A stretch of 12,081 nucleotides of DNA from CAZWDL01 sp964632995 (GCA_964632995.1 CAZWDL010000171.1:1-12081), one strand, 5' to 3'; positions 1 to 6,982 are shown, counted from the first letter of the stretch. Numbers and translations: made by a program. The notes: generated from the sequence alone by a model not told the origin.

Positions 1-405
1 GTGAGGGAAAAAGAGCCCTTCAAAATGTTGAAAAATTTAGTACACGGTGTACTAGCTTCCTCGCAAATATCCCCGGGGTATACTGCCGCGCCTTAGAAAT
101 GTCAGAGAAGCGTTATATCCGGACTATTAATGTCCTTTGACGAAATTTGAAAAACCGAAAAATGGGCCAAATCAATTTTTTGCCCTATCTTATCGGAGTG
201 ACATCTTATAGTAATCTTTTGGTAAATGTGTTCAATTTACGAAAGTCAGCCCGGGCAGAGTAACAAAACGATCGCAAGCCTGCCAAAGGAGTACTCCACA
301 ATGCCCCCTTTCGGCAAATTGAATTCCCAAATCGGTTGTAATTTTTTATGCCCGCCGTTAGGGCTGTAATATACTGTTAACTGTCAAACTACCAACTTTT
401 TAATT
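1..405. other. Non-coding region upstream of the oxidoreductase
   Basis: No convincing gene is visible in these 405 bases. Frame 1 is open from the window edge to a TAG at 94-96, but the 31 residues match nothing I recognise, so it cannot be claimed as the tail of a neighbouring gene. The stretch holds a perfect 17-bp palindrome at 38-54, a 10-bp palindrome GGAGTACTCC at 288-297, and a 22-codon ATG reading frame at 301-369 preceded by AAAGGAG (285-291). The last 30 bases before the start at 406 are AT-rich, as is usual before Bacteroidota start codons. No clean Bacteroidota promoter (TTTG with a TAnnTTTG box) could be placed. The region presumably carries the promoter of the downstream pair. 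Confidence 0.5.
38..54. promoter_or_regulatory. Perfect 17-bp palindrome, possible operator
   Basis: TAGTACAC (38-45), a central G, then GTGTACTA (47-54) form a perfect dyad of two 8-bp arms. The length and tight spacing suit a dimeric repressor or activator better than an RNA hairpin, since a one-base loop cannot form and no T run follows. It lies about 350 bp before the oxidoreductase start, which is far for an operator of that gene, so it may serve a gene outside the window or mean nothing. The role is inferred. Confidence 0.3.
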
Positions 406-1887
406 ATGCGTAAACAATCTGATCAACCTGCTAAACTTTCCAGGAGGAAGTTCGTACGAAACTCCTCCGTGGCGCTTGCCGGGTTTAGTATTTTGCCGAG
501 TCATGTCGTCTCAGGACTGGGACACATCACACCCAATGAAAAACTCAATATCGCCGGCATCGGAGTTGGCGGCATGGGGCGCAGCAACCTGCGCAATATT
601 ACAGGCCAGAATATCGTCGCCCTCTGCGATGTCGACTGGAAGTATGCCGCCGAGTGCTTCAATGACTATCCGAACGCCCGAAAATATAAAGACTACCGCC
701 GGATGTTCGACGATATGGGCGATGAGATCGACGCTGTGGTGATCGCCTCGCCGGATCACACCCATTACGTATCGGCCGCCGATGCCATGAGAATGGGCAA
801 ACACGTCTACGTACAAAAGCCTCTGACCCACTCAGTTTACGAATCCAGAATGCTGGCTAAACTGGCCGAAGAAACCGGTGTGGCTACCCAGATGGGCAAC
901 CAGGGTAATTCCAGTGACGATATTCGTAAAGTATGCGAGTGGATTTGGAACGGTGAAATCGGTGAGGTTACCAAAGTGGAAGCCTGGACCGACCGCCCGA
1001 TATGGCCACAGGGACTGGAACGTCCCGTCGCTACGCCCGCCGTACCTCCGACACTCGACTGGGACCTGTTTATCGGACCGGCGCCCTGGCGTCCTTACCA
1101 TCCGGCCTACACGCCCTGGAACTGGAGAGCGTGGTGGGACTTCGGCACCGGCGCCCTGGGCGATATGGGATGCCATATCATTGACCCGGTATTCAAAGCG
1201 CTCGAACTGGGCTATCCCTACGCTTTTCAAGCGAGCTCTTCTCAGGTCAATACCGAAAGTGCGCCCATCGCTGAAAAGGTGACTTACTTCTTCAACGAGA
1301 GACCGAAAAAAGGCAAGGTGAATATGCCGGCCATTGAGTTCACCTGGTTCGACGGCGGCCTGAAACCCGATCGTCCGGAAGGCCTGAAACCCGGCATGTA
1401 TCCCGGTGATCAGCAAGGCTGGGGCGGGGCGATCTTCCACGGTACGAAGGGAACCCTCATCTGCGGCACTTACGCCATGAATCCCTTCATTATCGGCCGG
1501 GAAGAAAATCCGCCGCCGGTTACCAACGAGCTGCGCAGAGTAAAAACCAGCCACGAGATGGACTGGGTGCGCGCTTGCAAGGAAGACAAAGAGAATCGCG
1601 TACAGCCCAGCTCGCACTTCGGCTATGCCGGCCCGCTCAACGAAGTAGTGGTGGCTGGTAACCTGGCCGTGCGTCTGCAAGATCTGAGAAGAGTGCTCGA
1701 GTGGGATGCTGAGAATATGGAAATCACCAACATTGACGACAAAGACGAAATCAGAGTCGTTACCTCTGATACCTTCGAAGTAGTCGATGGTGATCCTAAA
1801 TTCAACACGCAGCGGACAACGCTCAACGCCAAAGAAGCTGCGGCAGAATACGTCAAGCATTCCTACCGCAAGGGCTGGGACTATTAA
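406..1887 (+). CDS. Exported Gfo/Idh/MocA-family NAD(P)-dependent oxidoreductase
   Basis: This 493-residue protein is a sugar- or polyol-type dehydrogenase of the Gfo/Idh/MocA family. The N-terminus has a twin-arginine leader: R13-R14 in SRRKFVRNSS, a hydrophobic stretch at about 21-31, then the mature chain. A Rossmann fold follows, with G51-x-G53-x-G55-G56-x-G58 and an acidic D75-V-D77 at the end of strand two. The family lysine motif appears as VQKP (K138), with Q in place of the more usual E. The C-terminal half carries the GALGDMGCHIID signature (249-260), where H257 is a likely active-site residue. The substrate cannot be read from sequence. The start is the only good ATG before the twin-arginine motif. 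A DUF1080 gene follows 23 bp downstream, the common pairing in 3-keto-sugar chemistry. Twin-arginine export implies that the protein folds with its nicotinamide cofactor before crossing the membrane. Confidence 0.9.
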   Translation: MRKQSDQPAKLSRRKFVRNSSVALAGFSILPSHVVSGLGHITPNEKLNIAGIGVGGMGRSNLRNITGQNIVALCDVDWKYAAECFNDYPNARKYKDYRRMFDDMGDEIDAVVIASPDHTHYVSAADAMRMGKHVYVQKPLTHSVYESRMLAKLAEETGVATQMGNQGNSSDDIRKVCEWIWNGEIGEVTKVEAWTDRPIWPQGLERPVATPAVPPTLDWDLFIGPAPWRPYHPAYTPWNWRAWWDFGTGALGDMGCHIIDPVFKALELGYPYAFQASSSQVNTESAPIAEKVTYFFNERPKKGKVNMPAIEFTWFDGGLKPDRPEGLKPGMYPGDQQGWGGAIFHGTKGTLICGTYAMNPFIIGREENPPPVTNELRRVKTSHEMDWVRACKEDKENRVQPSSHFGYAGPLNEVVVAGNLAVRLQDLRRVLEWDAENMEITNIDDKDEIRVVTSDTFEVVDGDPKFNTQRTTLNAKEAAAEYVKHSYRKGWDY

Positions 1888-1910
1888 TTTCACATTAAAA
1901 TTAAAGCGAC

Positions 1911-2723
1911 ATGATTAAATATAAATGGATATTACCGGTACTGGCGCTGTCCCTTTTCTTCGGTTGCGGTCCATCTCAGGAACAAGGCGAAGAAGAAACC
2001 GCGCAGGAAACCACAGAAGAAACCGCTGCCGAAGAAACCGAAGCCATGCTGAATACCCTGACAGAAGCGGAAAAAGAAGAAGGCTGGATACTCCTCTTCG
2101 ACGGGGAGACCTCTGAAGGCTGGCGCGGTTACGGAAAGGAAACTTTCCCTTCAGACTGGAAAATCACCGATGACGGGGAAATCTATATGGCGGGCTCCGG
2201 AAGGGGCGAAGCCGGCTCTGAAGAAGGTGGAGATATCATCTACGACCGGAAGTTTTCCAATTTCCAACTAAAGCTGGAGTGGAAAGTCTCCAGGGGTGGT
2301 AATTCCGGAATCTTCTACCTGGGACAGGAAACGCCGGAATACGATTTCATCTGGAAAACCGCTCCGGAAATGCAGATTCTGGACAATGCCAACCACCCGG
2401 ATGCTATGCTCGGGAAAGAGGGCAGCAGAAAAGCCGGCTCTCTGTACGACATCCACCCTGCCGATCCGCAAAACACCCGTCCTTTCGGCGAGTGGAATCA
2501 AGTGGAAATCATCGTCTATGATGGCACTGTCGTACATAAGCAAAACGGCGAGACCGTAGTCGAATACCACCTGTGGACGCCTCAGTGGTATGAAGATGTA
2601 GCCGACAGTAAATTCCCGGAATTGAACGAAGACTGGGCGGAAGTCGCCAAGGAAGGCTATATCGGCCTGCAGGATCACGGCGATGATGTCTGGTTCCGCA
2701 ATATCAAGCTCAGAGAATTGTAA
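1911..2723 (+). CDS. DUF1080 (3-keto-disaccharide hydrolase-like) lipoprotein
   Basis: The 270-residue product starts with a lipoprotein signal (MIKYK, hydrophobic core, LFFGC with C19 as the lipidated cysteine). A low-complexity Glu/Thr/Ala linker follows to about residue 45; its acidic start resembles Bacteroidota signals for surface export of lipoproteins. The rest is one DUF1080 (concanavalin-like jelly roll) domain, with LLFDG at 61-65, the GGNSGIFY strand, LYDIHPA, and the closing GYIGLQDHGDDVWFRNI block (D255-H256). Members of this family have been shown to cleave 3-keto-glycosides, and they often sit beside Gfo/Idh/MocA dehydrogenases that make or reduce the keto sugar. The pair here, separated by 23 bp and followed by a terminator, is most likely one operon. 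The exact sugar is unknown, and cell-surface location is inferred from the linker. Confidence 0.88.
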   Translation: MIKYKWILPVLALSLFFGCGPSQEQGEEETAQETTEETAAEETEAMLNTLTEAEKEEGWILLFDGETSEGWRGYGKETFPSDWKITDDGEIYMAGSGRGEAGSEEGGDIIYDRKFSNFQLKLEWKVSRGGNSGIFYLGQETPEYDFIWKTAPEMQILDNANHPDAMLGKEGSRKAGSLYDIHPADPQNTRPFGEWNQVEIIVYDGTVVHKQNGETVVEYHLWTPQWYEDVADSKFPELNEDWAEVAKEGYIGLQDHGDDVWFRNIKLREL

Positions 2724-2749
2724 GTCAGCACGCTCTGCCATCGTACCCA

Positions 2750-2782
2750 AACGCCCGGCGAGGTAATCGCCGGGCGTTTTTT
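2750..2782 (+). terminator. Intrinsic terminator after the DUF1080 gene
   Basis: A perfect 10-bp GC-rich stem, CGCCCGGCGA (2752-2761) and TCGCCGGGCG (2767-2776), encloses the loop GGTAA and runs straight into six T residues (2777-2782). Two flanking A-T pairs (2750-2751 with 2777-2778) lengthen the stem. It begins 26 bp after the DUF1080 stop codon and closes the two-gene unit. Confidence 0.93.
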
Positions 2783-2799
2783 AATGCCCTTTTGAGTAG

Positions 2800-2856
2800 A
2801 TATACCCGGACGCAGATTGATTTGAGAGTTCTCTCAAATCAATCGGAGCGGTATAT
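2800..2856. repeat. Nested inverted repeat, left unit
   Basis: The core is a perfect dyad with 14-bp arms: 2815-2828 (GATTGATTTGAGAG) and 2831-2844, separated by TT. Outside it lies a second pair of arms, ATATACC (2800-2806) and GGTATAT (2850-2856). It sits after the terminator, so it is not needed to end transcription of the sugar pair. No T run follows the core. It could be a protein-binding dyad, a cruciform or the remains of a small mobile repeat. It shares its right-hand TATA with the next unit. Confidence 0.75.
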
Positions 2857-2905
2857 ACTGACTCGAGAATAGTTTGAATTCTCAAACCATTTCGACGTCA
2901 GTATA
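2854..2905. repeat. Nested inverted repeat, right unit
   Basis: TATACTGAC (2854-2862) and GTCAGTATA (2897-2905) are perfect 9-bp inverted arms, extended by TCGA on both sides with one bulged C at 2896. Inside is a short hairpin GTTTGA-ATTC-TCAAAC (2872-2887). The right arm ends exactly where recognisable protein homology of the next gene fragment begins, so this 52-bp unit marks the break point of that gene. Its inner TTTGA/TCAAA words resemble the core of the left unit. Confidence 0.7.
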
Positions 2906-3469
2906 ATCCATCGAGGTTTTTCGTATGACGAAACCCACTTCTACGCCATCAACAACGATAACATCAGCAAATACCGCAAAGCGGACGGCGCCCTGGTACA
3001 GACCTGGCATGACGAGGATTTCGTCCTCCATCACCTCAACAGCGGCATTGTCATCGACGGACTGCTTTACTGTACCAATTCCAACTTCCCCGAATCGCCC
3101 ATGGCCAGCTCCATCGAATGGTTCGATCCCGAAACGATGACCCACGCGGATAACCATAGCTTCGGCATATGGAACGGATCGGCCACCTGGATCGACCGCT
3201 ACGCCGGCGACTGGTACGCGGCTTTCGCCCACTATACAGGCGGGGGCTCTTCGGAAGGCAAAGATAACCGCTGGATCCGCCTCGCCCGCTTCGACGAAGA
3301 GTGGCGGCAGGTCGAATCCCGGATCTTTACAAAAAAGCTAATCGAGCACTTCGGCACCCGCAGCAACTCGGGCGGCTTTATCCTGGACGGAAAAATATAC
3401 TGTACCGGACACGACGAGCCGGAGCTATACGTCCTGGAATTTCCGGAAAAGGGCTACGAGTTTCAGTAG
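2906..3469 (+). pseudogene. 5'-truncated fragment of a secreted propeller-like protein
   Basis: The reading frame is open from 2873 (after TAG at 2870-2872) to TAG at 3467-3469, yet no ATG, GTG or TTG occurs in frame until 3101, in the middle of conserved sequence. From 2906 on, the translation has the pattern of a family I recall as hypothetical or, doubtfully, 'cycloisomerase' proteins: FYAINNDNISKY, HLNSG, LYC, SFGIWNGSATWIDR, GKDNRW, and TGHDEPELYVLEFPEKG. The repeated short beta-strand pattern suggests a propeller. The signal peptide and the first strands are missing, and an inverted-repeat unit lies where they should be. The 3' end also looks clipped: relatives, as I recall them, continue with a Trp-containing strand where this copy has TAG. 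A functional 122-residue protein starting at 3101 would be half a domain, so a dead remnant is more likely. Confidence 0.65.
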
Positions 3470-3582
3470 GTGGATACGGTTCCCGCCGGCAACAAGTCTA
3501 CTCTTTCCCCATTCTCTTCAACCGTTTCCCGAATGTTTATTTTTCCGATAGCAACGCAAAAGTTAGAATCCGTAAACCCCAT

Positions 3583-5811
3583 CTAATTCGCATCCTGTAC
3601 GATCACTCGTTGCGTAGCGATCCAATCTTCACCGGCAATTCGAAGCAGGTAGGCCCCGCCCGGCAGCTTTGGCAATTGCAGGGTCGCCTGATTGCCCGCC
3701 GGAATGAACTGCTGTCTTCCGACTACCTGCCCCTGCATATTCAGTATTTCGGCGTTGATCTGGCCCGGCGCTTTCGCGAATTCCAGTTGAAGCACCCCAT
3801 CCACGGCGACCGGATTGGGGTAGACCCGCGCAGCTAGTTCTCTTCTGACAACCGGTCTGTTAGAAGTAGTGAAGTTCCCGGTAAAGTGCTGCTCCGCCAG
3901 CCGAAAAGCCGCGGGACCGATTTTCTGCCCGATGAGCCGTCCGGGAATATCATCGACCGGTGGGTGGATGCCGCCCCAGATGCGGGAGAGGCTGGTCTGG
4001 TCGGAAGCATCCCGGTAGGTGGCCCACTGCAGGCGAATGTCGACGCTGGGGCCGTCTTCAAAGACGAGGAACTCATTCTTCGGCGCCAGGAATTCGCCCA
4101 TGCCGCCGGGGAAGTAGGGATCGCCGGTGAGCAGCGTGAGTACCTCGGCCGCGGCGCGCGAAAAGGTGGAGTGACCGGAAATGTAGCCGGCGAAGGGTGG
4201 CGTGACAAAGGTGGGCCGCTGGTAGGGCCACCAGCGTTCGGCCAGTATCCAGCCGACGCCGGCTACATCGGTTTCCGGATCTTCGATGTAATCAGGGCCC
4301 CGCCAGGCATAGAGTTTTATTTTACCAATGTGTTGCCCCTCATCGCCCGCCAGGGTATCCCCTGCTTTTACGAGTTCCACCAGGCCGGGAAGCAGCGGGA
4401 TGCCGTCCGGGGCGTAGTTAGGCAGGTTCGGATTACTGCTCTGCCCCTGGTCGGCCATATAGCGGATGGCGCTCATGGGGCGCGTGTAGTCGTAGTACCC
4501 CTTGATGCCCCAGGCCGCAACGGCTGCGTCGTGTACGGCGCCGCCCAGGGCGAGGTAGGCTTTGACATCCCATTCCAGATCGCCGAGCACAGGGCCTTCG
4601 CCTTTAAAGCGCTTTTCAAGCAAGGGGTGATCGTTGACATAATTGAGGATGGTAAACCAGTGGCCGGGTGGCGTTTCCGAGTCGGGGCCATCAGCCCAGA
4701 ATTCGGCAAGCACGCGGGCATAATCGCCGCGGGGGACGATCTGCGGCTCGTAGGGCTGCCCGGTGTGCGGGTTGAGAGCCCGCCCCTGACCGATATCGCC
4801 GCCATCAAGCAGGTTGTAGAAGTCGCGTAATCCCTCCAGCGTTGCCGGCAAGTCGCTGATGTTGCCCAGGTTGCCGGGAGAAATGTCCCACATAACGCCA
4901 TCGGCCGGGTCCAGCTGGGCCGACCAGATGGCCACCAGGCTGTGGCCCCATTGGTATTCAGCACTGGCGCCTCCGCCCAGTGAGTCGAGGTAGGCCGGTG
5001 GTCCGGGATCGTGATAGACCCAGTAATCGTAGCCGTCACGGTTATATATCGTCAGGTCTTCTTCCGTCAGGGCGAAGGGGACGACCTCGCCCCATTCCGG
5101 GCTCAGAAATTCCGGCGTATTGCCCGGGATAACATTACCACTTTGATCGATAAACAGGGCCAGCGTCAGCGGCTGCCAGCGGTTGGGGTGGCTCATATCG
5201 GGATTGCCGGCATAGTCAGTGACTAAAGGGGCGTTCACCGGTTGGTAATAGCGATTGGCATAATCGCTTTGCTCATGGGAGCCGTCCTGTAATCCAAACT
5301 GAATAAGCTGATCGGCAATATAGTTGCCCAAGGTAGCGGGGATACCGGAGCTGTAGTCGCTAATGGTAAAAGACCAGGAGTAGCCGAGTTCGTTCATCAA
5401 TTCCCGCAGCCTGGGCCGGATCTGCGATACACCCGGAGCGTTTTGGAAGCGATGGTTGAGCAGCCGGTAAGCGGCGTAGCTCATGGCTTCCCGGCGGGCA
5501 GCTTCCACATCGGCGGGCATTGGAAAGCTCTCAAAGGGGCATTCGTAACCGCCGACGTTTTTACCCAGAAAGAAAGGCTCGGCTTCATCATCGAACACCG
5601 CCCAGGCATCGTACATCGCAATGGAAAGATGGAACAGGTTGCGGGCGTGTACGGTAGGCCGCGCGAAATCGCTGCGGATGGCTTCCAGCAGGGCCTCGTT
5701 CCATTGTCGGGCGACGGAGTGTTCCGGCTGGGAGAAGGCGCCGGAGAGGACCGTGCAGGTGAAGAAGACAAAAAATCCAAATTTCTTTAGATGGTAAATA
5801 GCGTTTTTCAT
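3583..5811 (-). CDS. Vanadium-dependent haloperoxidase / PAP2-type enzyme with T9SS tail
   Basis: This 742-residue secreted protein has a Sec signal (cleavage likely near AFS/Q, residues 25-28). A long helical region (about 30-660) of the vanadium haloperoxidase/type 2 phosphatidic acid phosphatase superfamily follows. The vanadate/phosphate site motifs are present: an arginine in YTRPMSAIRY (R444), the PFAGYISGHST block with S545-G546-H547, and SRIWGGIHPPVDD with R610 and H616, H616 being the expected covalent vanadate or nucleophilic residue. The last 80 residues (from VYPNP at 663) form a type A T9SS sorting domain, so the enzyme should cross the outer membrane by the type IX system. It may oxidise halides with peroxide or act as a phosphatase; sequence alone does not decide. 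It stands alone, convergent with the fragment on its left and divergent from the cupin gene on its right. Confidence 0.88.
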   Translation of the reverse strand: MKNAIYHLKKFGFFVFFTCTVLSGAFSQPEHSVARQWNEALLEAIRSDFARPTVHARNLFHLSIAMYDAWAVFDDEAEPFFLGKNVGGYECPFESFPMPADVEAARREAMSYAAYRLLNHRFQNAPGVSQIRPRLRELMNELGYSWSFTISDYSSGIPATLGNYIADQLIQFGLQDGSHEQSDYANRYYQPVNAPLVTDYAGNPDMSHPNRWQPLTLALFIDQSGNVIPGNTPEFLSPEWGEVVPFALTEEDLTIYNRDGYDYWVYHDPGPPAYLDSLGGGASAEYQWGHSLVAIWSAQLDPADGVMWDISPGNLGNISDLPATLEGLRDFYNLLDGGDIGQGRALNPHTGQPYEPQIVPRGDYARVLAEFWADGPDSETPPGHWFTILNYVNDHPLLEKRFKGEGPVLGDLEWDVKAYLALGGAVHDAAVAAWGIKGYYDYTRPMSAIRYMADQGQSSNPNLPNYAPDGIPLLPGLVELVKAGDTLAGDEGQHIGKIKLYAWRGPDYIEDPETDVAGVGWILAERWWPYQRPTFVTPPFAGYISGHSTFSRAAAEVLTLLTGDPYFPGGMGEFLAPKNEFLVFEDGPSVDIRLQWATYRDASDQTSLSRIWGGIHPPVDDIPGRLIGQKIGPAAFRLAEQHFTGNFTTSNRPVVRRELAARVYPNPVAVDGVLQLEFAKAPGQINAEILNMQGQVVGRQQFIPAGNQATLQLPKLPGGAYLLRIAGEDWIATQRVIVQDAN

Positions 5812-6200
5812 GTGTCCGGAAATTGCGGGCCATTAAGAAAAGTTCAAATTACAATTCTTACGCTACATGCCCAATTCCGTTACTTTTCTTTTTGCCTCTA
5901 CTTGATTTCCTTGGCGAACAAGCGGCGCAGGATATTCCATGGATGCTGGCCCAGTTGTACCTCGTGCCGGCGAATTTATTCGCCGAAAATTAGATGCTGG
6001 ATGATTCCCCTGGAAGGGTTCAAAAACCATTTACCTTATGGAAAACCGATAGAGCAATATGAACGAAAGTTTAATTTGCAATAGCCCCGACTCTTTACGC
6101 GGCCGGGTGTATTTTCTCATAATCAAAAAGTAGGGATCTTGAAGGAAAAATGATGATTCATCTCTGGCTCTTGCTTTTCTTCACAAATCTTCTTTTACCA
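5812..6200. other. Divergent intergenic region between haloperoxidase and cupin genes
   Basis: No gene is supported here. The 97-codon plus-strand frame that crosses it (5791-6084) overlaps the haloperoxidase start and has no recognisable domain. The region must hold the promoters for both divergent genes, but I could not place a clean Bacteroidota -33/-7 pair. It contains the dyad at 5968-5985 and an 8-bp direct repeat GATGCTGG (5942-5949 and 5993-6000) on either side of that dyad. If the cupin gene really starts at 6150, the last 51 bases are coding. Confidence 0.5.
5968..5985. repeat. 18-bp palindrome between divergent genes
   Basis: CGGCGAAT (5968-5975) and ATTCGCCG (5978-5985) are perfect inverted arms around TT, followed by AAAAT rather than a T run. 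It is flanked by copies of GATGCTGG about 50 bp apart. Placed between two divergent genes it could bind a regulator; it could also be a weak terminator-like hairpin. No regulator gene is nearby to support either reading. Confidence 0.4.
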
Positions 6201-6848
6201 ATGAAACAACATAGCGTTAAAGAATGGCAAATTTTCTCCCTTACCCAACTCCGGGGTTCTCTGCGAGCCTCCGGCCGCCTCTACTATTCCTTCCTTGATG
6301 AAGCCGCCCTCAGCGCCGGCCTGTACCGTCTGCCCGCCGGGGGAAAAGACGAACAACAACCGCACCGGATCGATGAGATCTACTACGTGCTGGAAGGCAA
6401 GGCTAAACTGGATGCCGGAGAAAAGACCTTCGATGCTGTTCCCGGAAATATCCTCTTCGTCAAGGCGGAAGTAGAACATCGCTTCAAGGCAATAGAAGAA
6501 GACTTCCTTACGCTAGTAGTTTTTTCCAAGGGAACGCCCCATCCCGATGATGACGAGGCCGCGGCTTTTTCCTGGAAAGAAGAGCGGCGCCGGCTGGCGA
6601 CCACCCCTTTTTTCGACCAGCACACCCTGCGAATGGAAGTCTTTTCCGATCCGGAAATCACTACCGGAAAATCGGAGTTTTCAAGGATTTATCAAATCTT
6701 GCAAGGTGCCGGCATGCTGCAGGTAGGCGCCCACCGGACGGAAGTGACGCCGGGTGCACTGCTGTATCTGGAAGCCGGGGAGGAAGCCGTATTTACTGCA
6801 GAACAAGGCGCCTTTGCCGGTGTCGTCTACGGCCTTAAAGTGGAATGA
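6201..6848 (+). CDS. Two-lobed cupin-domain protein
   Basis: The first half is a cupin barrel: GLYRLPAGGKDEQQPHRIDEIYYVLEG gives one histidine and one glutamate of motif 1, and PGNILFVKAEVEHRF gives the motif 2 histidine. Counted from the upstream ATG at 6150, these are H72, E76 and H110. The second half repeats the strand pattern (IYQILQGAG, then PGALLYLEAGEEAVF) but has lost the metal ligands, so this is a bicupin with one metal-binding and one degenerate lobe. Such proteins are often small-molecule isomerases, dioxygenases or binding proteins; the substrate is not predictable. I prefer ATG 6201 (MKQHSVKEWQIF), which matches where single-cupin relatives begin. The in-frame ATG at 6150, behind GAAGGAAA, would add 17 residues that are hydrophobic but lack basic residues and a cleavage site. 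Cytoplasmic location is therefore more likely. Confidence 0.8.
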   Translation: MKQHSVKEWQIFSLTQLRGSLRASGRLYYSFLDEAALSAGLYRLPAGGKDEQQPHRIDEIYYVLEGKAKLDAGEKTFDAVPGNILFVKAEVEHRFKAIEEDFLTLVVFSKGTPHPDDDEAAAFSWKEERRRLATTPFFDQHTLRMEVFSDPEITTGKSEFSRIYQILQGAGMLQVGAHRTEVTPGALLYLEAGEEAVFTAEQGAFAGVVYGLKVE

Positions 6849-6896
6849 ACAGCTTCTCTCTTATACTGTGAGTTCCACCACATCTCAGTGGGAGCT

Positions 6897-6982
6897 TACT
6901 TCTGCGGTTCTACATTCGTCTGTTCTGCGGTTCCGGCGCTTTCAGAACTGCAGAACAGACGAACAGAGGAACCGCCGAAGTA
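6897..6982. repeat. 86-nt imperfect hairpin repeat (REP-like)
   Basis: Two nested pairs of arms face each other. The inner pair is 6915-6933 and 6945-6963, 19 bp with a single mismatch that would still form a G-U pair in RNA. The outer pair is 6897-6910 and 6969-6982, 14 bp with one mismatch. A loop of 11 bases (6934-6944) separates the inner arms. The 11-mer TTCTGCGGTTC occurs directly repeated at 6900-6910 and 6923-6933, so the long hairpin seems built from a duplicated, inverted unit. No T run follows, so it is a poor intrinsic terminator. It starts 49 bp after the cupin stop codon. Confidence 0.8.

Noticed and set aside
1..96. Open frame from the window edge to TAG as the end of an upstream gene
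   Set aside because: Only 31 codons with no recognisable ending; random frames of this length are common.
832..1893. Long minus-strand frame opposite the oxidoreductase
   Set aside because: It mirrors the strongly supported plus-strand gene and shows no domain; it arises from that gene's codon pattern.
2882..3232. Minus-strand 116-codon frame opposite the propeller fragment
   Set aside because: The plus strand has clear conserved blocks here; the opposite frame has none.
3886..4830. Plus-strand 314-codon frame inside the haloperoxidase region
   Set aside because: It is antisense to the vanadate-site exons of a well-supported gene and has no domain of its own.
5791..6084. 97-codon plus-strand frame in the divergent gap
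   Set aside because: It overlaps the haloperoxidase start, has erratic composition and matches no family I recognise.
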